A DNA stretch of 9,159 nucleotides from assembly GCA_016793685.1 (NCBI GenBank), contig JAEULX010000210.1, forward strand, positions 1-9,159, given 5' to 3'. A model generated the notes under the pieces. The model searched no databases. It saw only the letters and a program-made list of their open reading frames with translations, and was not told the origin of the DNA. The position numbers and the translations under genes are program-made. Each line of letters starts with the position of its first letter. The first letter of the stretch is position 1. Origin of the DNA: Bradyrhizobiaceae bacterium (GTDB lineage Bacteria > Pseudomonadota > Alphaproteobacteria > Rhizobiales > Xanthobacteraceae). Shown one piece after another: positions 6,027-9,159 of this stretch.

Positions 6027-6593
6027 ATGGGGGATACGGTCGAGATCAGGCGAGCGATCTTGCGGTGGGTGGTCGCGGCGACGGCGTGCGTTGTCATGTG
6101 TCTGCTCGCCGGTTCCGCACGCGCGCAGGTCGGCTTCGACCGAAAGGGCGGCGACTATATGAGCTTCCCCATACGGTCGGGCGATCCCGCCGTCTGCGCG
6201 GCGCGCTGCGAGCGCGAGCCGCGATGCCGCGCCTGGAGCTTCTCCTACCCCACCAGCGATCATGGCGCGATCTGCTGGCTCAAGTCGCAGGTGCAGCCGC
6301 GGACGGCCGACGATTGCTGCGCGTCGGGGGTGAAGGGGGCGGGCGTGACCGTGCCGCGCGATGCGGCCAATGAAGTCGGCATCGATCGCACCGGCGGGGA
6401 TTATCGTTCCCTCGATGTGGCGGCCGACCCGTCCGGACAGGCATGCAAAGCCGCGTGCGAAGCCGACAGCCGCTGCCGCGCCTGGACCTATGTGCGGCCG
6501 GGCTATCACGGGCCGAACGCGCGTTGCTATCTCAAGGAGCGTGTCCGGACGCCGCGCCGCAAGCCGTGCTGCATTTCGGGCGTGGTGAAATAG
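6027..6593 (+). CDS. secreted protein with two PAN/Apple-like modules
   Basis: A 188-residue protein. Residues 1-33 form a signal peptide (hydrophobic core VVAATACVVMCLLAG, ending ARA before Q34), so the product is exported. The mature part is two copies of one module, about 35-102 and 117-186. Each starts GxDRxGGDYxS and has the cysteine pattern C-x3-C-x5-C-x15/16-C-x13-CC: C57, 61, 67, 83, 97, 98 and C140, 144, 150, 167, 181, 182. Each contains CRAWS/T and ends CCxSGV. This matches PAN/Apple domains, which bind carbohydrate or protein partners and are held by disulfides. The partner is unknown. ATG 6027 has AGGAA (6012-6016) ten bases upstream; the in-frame TTG 6018 is too close to that site. 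The gene follows gshA by 90 bases and converges with tlpA, whose oxidant or reductant role outside the membrane could touch a 12-cysteine protein. Confidence 0.87.
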   Translation: MGDTVEIRRAILRWVVAATACVVMCLLAGSARAQVGFDRKGGDYMSFPIRSGDPAVCAARCEREPRCRAWSFSYPTSDHGAICWLKSQVQPRTADDCCASGVKGAGVTVPRDAANEVGIDRTGGDYRSLDVAADPSGQACKAACEADSRCRAWTYVRPGYHGPNARCYLKERVRTPRRKPCCISGVVK

Positions 6594-6603
6594 CCTACGG
6601 GGA

Positions 6604-6624
6604 GGTCGGCCGGGTCCGGCGACC
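6604..6624. terminator. hairpin between convergent PAN and tlpA genes
   Basis: GGTCG + CCGG (6604-6613, one bulged G at 6609) pairs with CCGG + CGACC (6616-6624). It lies in the 48-base gap between two converging stop codons, where a shared terminator is expected. No T-run on either strand, so it may only be a weak or rho-assisted stop. Confidence 0.4.
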
Positions 6625-6641
6625 GTCCAGCCGCGCCGCGG

Positions 6642-7301
6642 TCACTTGCCGAGGGCGGTCTTCATGAAGGTCAAGGCGTCGCCGCTCGCCCACTCGGCCG
6701 GACCGGCGAGCGCGGCGATTTCGCAGCCGGACGGATCGACGACCAGGGTGGTCGGCATCCCGAACGCCTTGCCGACGGCCTTGAGGTCCTGAAAAATCTT
6801 GGCGCTCGGGTCGGCGTAATAGGCGAGGTCTTTGATCCCCGTCTCCGCCAGCCACGCCTTCGGTTTGTCGGGATCGCGCGTATCGATATTGACCGCGACG
6901 ACCTCGAAGCCCGGCCCGCCGAGCTGACGCTGGAGAGCATCGAGCGCCGGCATTTCCTTCCGGCACGGCACGCACCAGGTGGCCCACAAATTGAGGAGGA
7001 CGGTGCGGCCCTGCCACTCCGCGAGGCTTTTCGGCTTTCCCGCCGCGTCCTTGAACGCGAGCGGCGGCAGCTTTCGCGGCGAATCGGCTACGACAAGGGC
7101 GGCAAGTTCGCCGTGCGCAAGCGGGGCGAGGCGGCGGGCGAGGTCCGCCGCCTGGCGGCAGGCCGCGTCCTCCGGATTGCGCGCAAATCCGCGAAGGCCG
7201 TATACCGCGCCAGCGACCGCGACGGCGGCGAGCAGGCCGGCGCCCCCGACGACGAGGGCGCGGCGCGAAGGCCGGGGCGGTTTCTGGGGAGAGGCGGTCA
7301 T
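6642..7301 (-). CDS. tlpA: TlpA, membrane-anchored thiol:disulfide reductase
   Basis: A thioredoxin-fold protein held in the cytoplasmic membrane with its catalytic domain in the periplasm. In Bradyrhizobium TlpA supplies reducing power for cytochrome oxidase assembly. The 219 residues comprise a short basic N-terminus, one TM segment (about 15-36), and the thioredoxin domain. The active site is W109-C110-V-P-C113 within LNLWATWCVPCRKEMPAL, and the cis-proline is P183 in GMPTT. Two further cysteines, C48 and C193 (DPSGCEIA), sit where the Bradyrhizobium protein has its second, structural disulfide. The end motif GPAEWASGDAL is also typical. ATG 7301 gives a normal anchor; the frame runs on to 7637 but there it is the antisense of argH. 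The Shine-Dalgarno is weak. Divergent from argH with only 21 bases between start codons. Confidence 0.93.
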   Translation of the reverse strand: MTASPQKPPRPSRRALVVGGAGLLAAVAVAGAVYGLRGFARNPEDAACRQAADLARRLAPLAHGELAALVVADSPRKLPPLAFKDAAGKPKSLAEWQGRTVLLNLWATWCVPCRKEMPALDALQRQLGGPGFEVVAVNIDTRDPDKPKAWLAETGIKDLAYYADPSAKIFQDLKAVGKAFGMPTTLVVDPSGCEIAALAGPAEWASGDALTFMKTALGK

Positions 7302-7322
7302 GAGCGGATCCGAGGACAGGCC
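7302..7322. promoter_or_regulatory. 21-base spacer between divergent tlpA and argH
   Basis: The two start codons face away from each other across 21 bases that hold the argH Shine-Dalgarno (GAGGA, 7312-7316, six bases before ATG 7323) and little else. Both promoters must therefore lie inside the opposite gene, or the transcripts must start with overlapping leaders. Confidence 0.7.
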
Positions 7323-8708
7323 ATGAGCAATAAGATGTGGGGCGGACGCTTCGCAAGCGGGCCTGCGGCGATCATGGCGGAGATCAACGCCTCGATCGAC
7401 GTCGACCGGCGCCTGTTCCGGCAAGACATCGCCGCCAGCAAGGCGCACGCCGAGATGCTCGCCAAACAGGGCATTATTTCGGTCAAGGACGGCAAGGCGA
7501 TCACGCGCGGCCTCGATGCCGTGCTCGCCGAGATAGAGAGCGGGCAGTTCGCGTTCAAACGCGAGCTCGAGGACATTCACATGAATGTCGAGGCGCGCCT
7601 GCACGAGCTGATCGGCCCGGCGGCCGGCCGCCTGCACACCGCCCGCTCGCGCAACGACCAGGTCGCGACCGACTTCAAGCTATGGGTGCGCGATACGATC
7701 GATGACATCGACGGACTGCTCGCCGCCTACCAGCGCGCGCTCGCAGAGAAGGCGCTCGCCAACGCCGCCACCATCATGCCCGGCTTCACCCATCTGCAGC
7801 CGGCGCAGCCGGTCACGTTCGGCCATCACCTGCTCGCCTATGTGGAAATGGCGGGGCGCGACCGCGGCCGCTTCGCCGATGCGCGAACGCGCCTCAACGA
7901 ATCTCCGCTCGGGGCGGCGGCGCTCGCCGGCACGTCGTTTCCGCTCGACCGGACGATGACCGCGCGCAAGCTCGGATTCGCGCGGCCCGCGGCCAATTCG
8001 CTCGATGCGGTCGCCGACCGCGATTTCGTCCTCGAAACGCTCGCGGCGGCGGCGATCACGGCGGTGCATCTGTCGCGCTTTGCCGAAGAGATCGTGATCT
8101 GGACCTCGCCGCTCGTCGGCTTTCTCGCCCTGTCCGATGCGTTCACGACCGGCTCCTCGATCATGCCGCAGAAGCGCAACCCGGACGCAGCCGAACTGGT
8201 TCGCGCCAAGACCGGGCGCATCACCGGCGCGCTCGACGCGCTTCTGATGGTGATGAAGGGCCTGCCGCTCGCCTATCAAAAGGACATGCAGGAGGACAAG
8301 GAAGCCGCGATCGACGCCTTGAGCGGACTTTCGCTGTGCATCACCGCCATGACCGGCATGGTGGCCGACATGCAGCCGGACGCGGCGCGCATGGAGGCGG
8401 CGGCCGCGCAGGGCTACGCGACGGCGACGGACCTCGCCGATTGGCTGGTGCGCGAGCTCGACATGCCGTTCCGCGAGGCCCATCACGTGACCGGCCGGAT
8501 CGTCGCCGCCGCCGAAAAGCACGGCGTCACGCTCGATGCGCTTCCGCTCGCAGAGGCCCAGGCGATCGAGCCGCGTATCGGGCCGGAGGCGCTGCGGATG
8601 CTGTCCGTCCACAATGCGGTGAAGACGCGGAAGAGTCTGGGCGGCACCGCGCCCAAGAACGTGCGCGCCCAGGCCAAGCGGTGGCTGAAGAAACTGAGGG
8701 CGAAATAA
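7323..8708 (+). CDS. argH: argininosuccinate lyase
   Basis: Cleaves argininosuccinate to arginine and fumarate, the last step of arginine synthesis; a cytoplasmic tetramer of the fumarase/aspartase superfamily. The 461 residues match the family length. It begins MSNKMWGGRF, the usual ArgH start, followed by EDIHMNVEARL (83-93), TARSRNDQVATD (107-118), and GFTHLQPAQPVTFGHHL (154-170) with catalytic H157. The superfamily signature GSSIMPQKRNPD is at 277-288, with its catalytic serine loop, and YQKDMQEDKE (318-327) follows. ATG 7323 has GAGGA six bases upstream; longer frames reach back into antisense tlpA. All key motifs are intact. Instead of the lptM-like lipoprotein and lysA commonly found downstream in proteobacteria, a converging gene follows. 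Confidence 0.97.
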   Translation: MSNKMWGGRFASGPAAIMAEINASIDVDRRLFRQDIAASKAHAEMLAKQGIISVKDGKAITRGLDAVLAEIESGQFAFKRELEDIHMNVEARLHELIGPAAGRLHTARSRNDQVATDFKLWVRDTIDDIDGLLAAYQRALAEKALANAATIMPGFTHLQPAQPVTFGHHLLAYVEMAGRDRGRFADARTRLNESPLGAAALAGTSFPLDRTMTARKLGFARPAANSLDAVADRDFVLETLAAAAITAVHLSRFAEEIVIWTSPLVGFLALSDAFTTGSSIMPQKRNPDAAELVRAKTGRITGALDALLMVMKGLPLAYQKDMQEDKEAAIDALSGLSLCITAMTGMVADMQPDAARMEAAAAQGYATATDLADWLVRELDMPFREAHHVTGRIVAAAEKHGVTLDALPLAEAQAIEPRIGPEALRMLSVHNAVKTRKSLGGTAPKNVRAQAKRWLKKLRAK

Positions 8709-8800
8709 CCAGCGGAATCCGCGAGGGCCATCGAATCATGGATGAACGCTTGCGGGCGGGGTTACTCGCAACGTTTGCCCGCCGCGCGCTGTGCGATGGG

Positions 8801-8840
8801 CGCGAGCGAATTCCGTTTTGGCATAACGGAAACGCTCGCG
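8801..8840. terminator. long inverted repeat between convergent argH and edge gene
   Basis: CGCGAGCG (8801-8808) + TTCCGTT (8811-8817) pairs with AACGGAA (8825-8831) + CGCTCGCG (8833-8840). That is 15 base pairs with one AA/A internal mismatch and a 7-base loop TTGGCAT. It is the strongest hairpin in the window after the first terminator and sits midway between two converging genes. It has no T-run on either side, so it may act as a bidirectional RNA-end stabiliser or weak terminator. Confidence 0.55.
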
Positions 8841-8889
8841 TTGCCCTGATTGATGGTGTTGCTTGAGAGACCGGGACCTGTTCCAAATT

Positions 8890-8919
8890 CGTCGGATGAG
8901 ACGCTAATTTCCTCCGACG
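8890..8919 (-). terminator. inverted repeat over the stop codon of the edge gene
   Basis: CGTCGGA (8890-8896) and TCCGACG (8913-8919) are perfect 7-base arms around 16 bases that include the minus-strand stop codon (8906-8904). On the minus strand AATTT follows, a very short T-run. Possible terminator for that gene. Confidence 0.35.
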
Positions 8920-9159
8920 CTGCCTTTGGGTGCGGGATTGGGGGCCTGGGTCGAGGGCACATCCCGGCTGCCGGGCGACGCGCCAGTCGTGCCGGGCGAA
9001 GCCATGCCGTTGGTGTTACCCGAAGCGTTGCCAGACGAACTGCCGGGCGCATAGGTGCCGCCGGTTCGTGCGGAACCTGGCTCCGTTGCCTGCTTGTTGA
9101 CCTCGCTGCCAGTCGCGGGATTCGTTGGTCCGCCGCCTCCTCCTGCATTGCTGCTTTGG
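8904..9159 (-). CDS. Gly/Ser/Pro/Thr-rich protein, C-terminal part (runs off the edge)
   Basis: The minus strand is open from the right edge (codon at 9158) to TAG at 8906-8904, 84 codons with no start in view, so this is the 3' end of a gene entering from the right. The protein is low complexity: an AGGGGGP run, then ATGSEVNKQATEPGSARTGG, TYAPGSSSGNASGNTNGM, ASPGTTGASPGSRDVPST, and ends KGSVGGN. There is no cysteine, no hydrophobic segment and almost no aromatic residue, so it should be disordered. This is like the tails of many exported Rhizobiales proteins, and I would expect a signal peptide beyond the edge. I chose this frame because its composition is coherent (small residues, GSSSGNASGN-type near-repeats), whereas the other two minus frames give Arg-rich shadow sequence. 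No function can be assigned. Confidence 0.65.
   Translation of the reverse strand, partial: QSSNAGGGGGPTNPATGSEVNKQATEPGSARTGGTYAPGSSSGNASGNTNGMASPGTTGASPGSRDVPSTQAPNPAPKGSVGGN

Noticed and set aside
4320..6509. 729-codon open frame on the minus strand opposite gshA and the PAN gene
   Set aside because: It is antisense to two genes with clear family motifs, is rich in Arg, His, Ala and Glu as expected from high-GC shadow frames, and shows no domain.
7302..7637. N-terminal extension of the tlpA frame
   Set aside because: The added 112 residues are the reverse of argH and would bury the signal anchor in the middle of the protein.
7680..8612. 310-codon minus-strand frame opposite argH
   Set aside because: Shadow of a fully conserved argininosuccinate lyase, with shadow-like Arg/Gly/His composition.
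8738..8866. 42-codon + strand frame after argH (MDERLRAGLLATFARRALCD...)
   Set aside because: It runs through the 15-bp hairpin, has no lipobox or recognisable motif and only a weak, distant GAGGG. Probably chance.
8762..9148. 128-codon minus-strand frame with its own ATG at the right edge
   Set aside because: Arg/Pro-rich shadow. The overlapping frame ending at 8904 has far more coherent composition.

Overview
The window looks like chromosomal DNA from a high-GC alphaproteobacterium, most likely Hyphomicrobiales (Bradyrhizobium / Xanthobacteraceae-like). This rests on the plant-type glutamate-cysteine ligase, a MetW-type methyltransferase, and a TlpA that resembles the Bradyrhizobium protein (one TM anchor, WCVPC, two extra cysteines) divergent from argH. 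The placement is an inference from remembered families, not from a search.

Layout. Bases 1-76 hold what may be the last codons of an upstream + strand gene and a strong rho-independent terminator. Bases 77-477 hold no gene but several inverted repeats. Two minus-strand genes follow: a single-TM protein ending in CRGC (478-915) and an AhpD/carboxymuconolactone-decarboxylase-like protein (1178-1573). Divergent from the latter is a polysaccharide deacetylase (about 1836-2903), then a 290-base leader region and metW (3195-3854). A small lipoprotein (3880-4224, minus) converges on metW. Its 5' leader consists of short GTGTCAGAGACGC repeats.

From 4569 on, the genes are dense: gshA (4569-5936), a secreted protein with two PAN/Apple-like modules (6027-6593), tlpA (6642-7301, minus), argH (7323-8708, divergent from tlpA by 21 bases), and at the right edge the C-terminus of a Gly/Ser/Pro/Thr-rich protein on the minus strand (8904 to the edge).

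The metabolic genes are housekeeping: methionine (metW), glutathione (gshA) and arginine (argH), plus thiol-disulfide chemistry outside the membrane (tlpA, and perhaps the two CXXC proteins on the left). I see no transposase, integrase, phage gene, CRISPR array, toxin-antitoxin pair or recognisable defence system, and nothing that I would call a new biological system. The points most worth checking are the leader repeats at 4228-4290, the structured gene-free stretch at 77-477, the leader of a metW detached from metX, and the duplicated six-cysteine protein.
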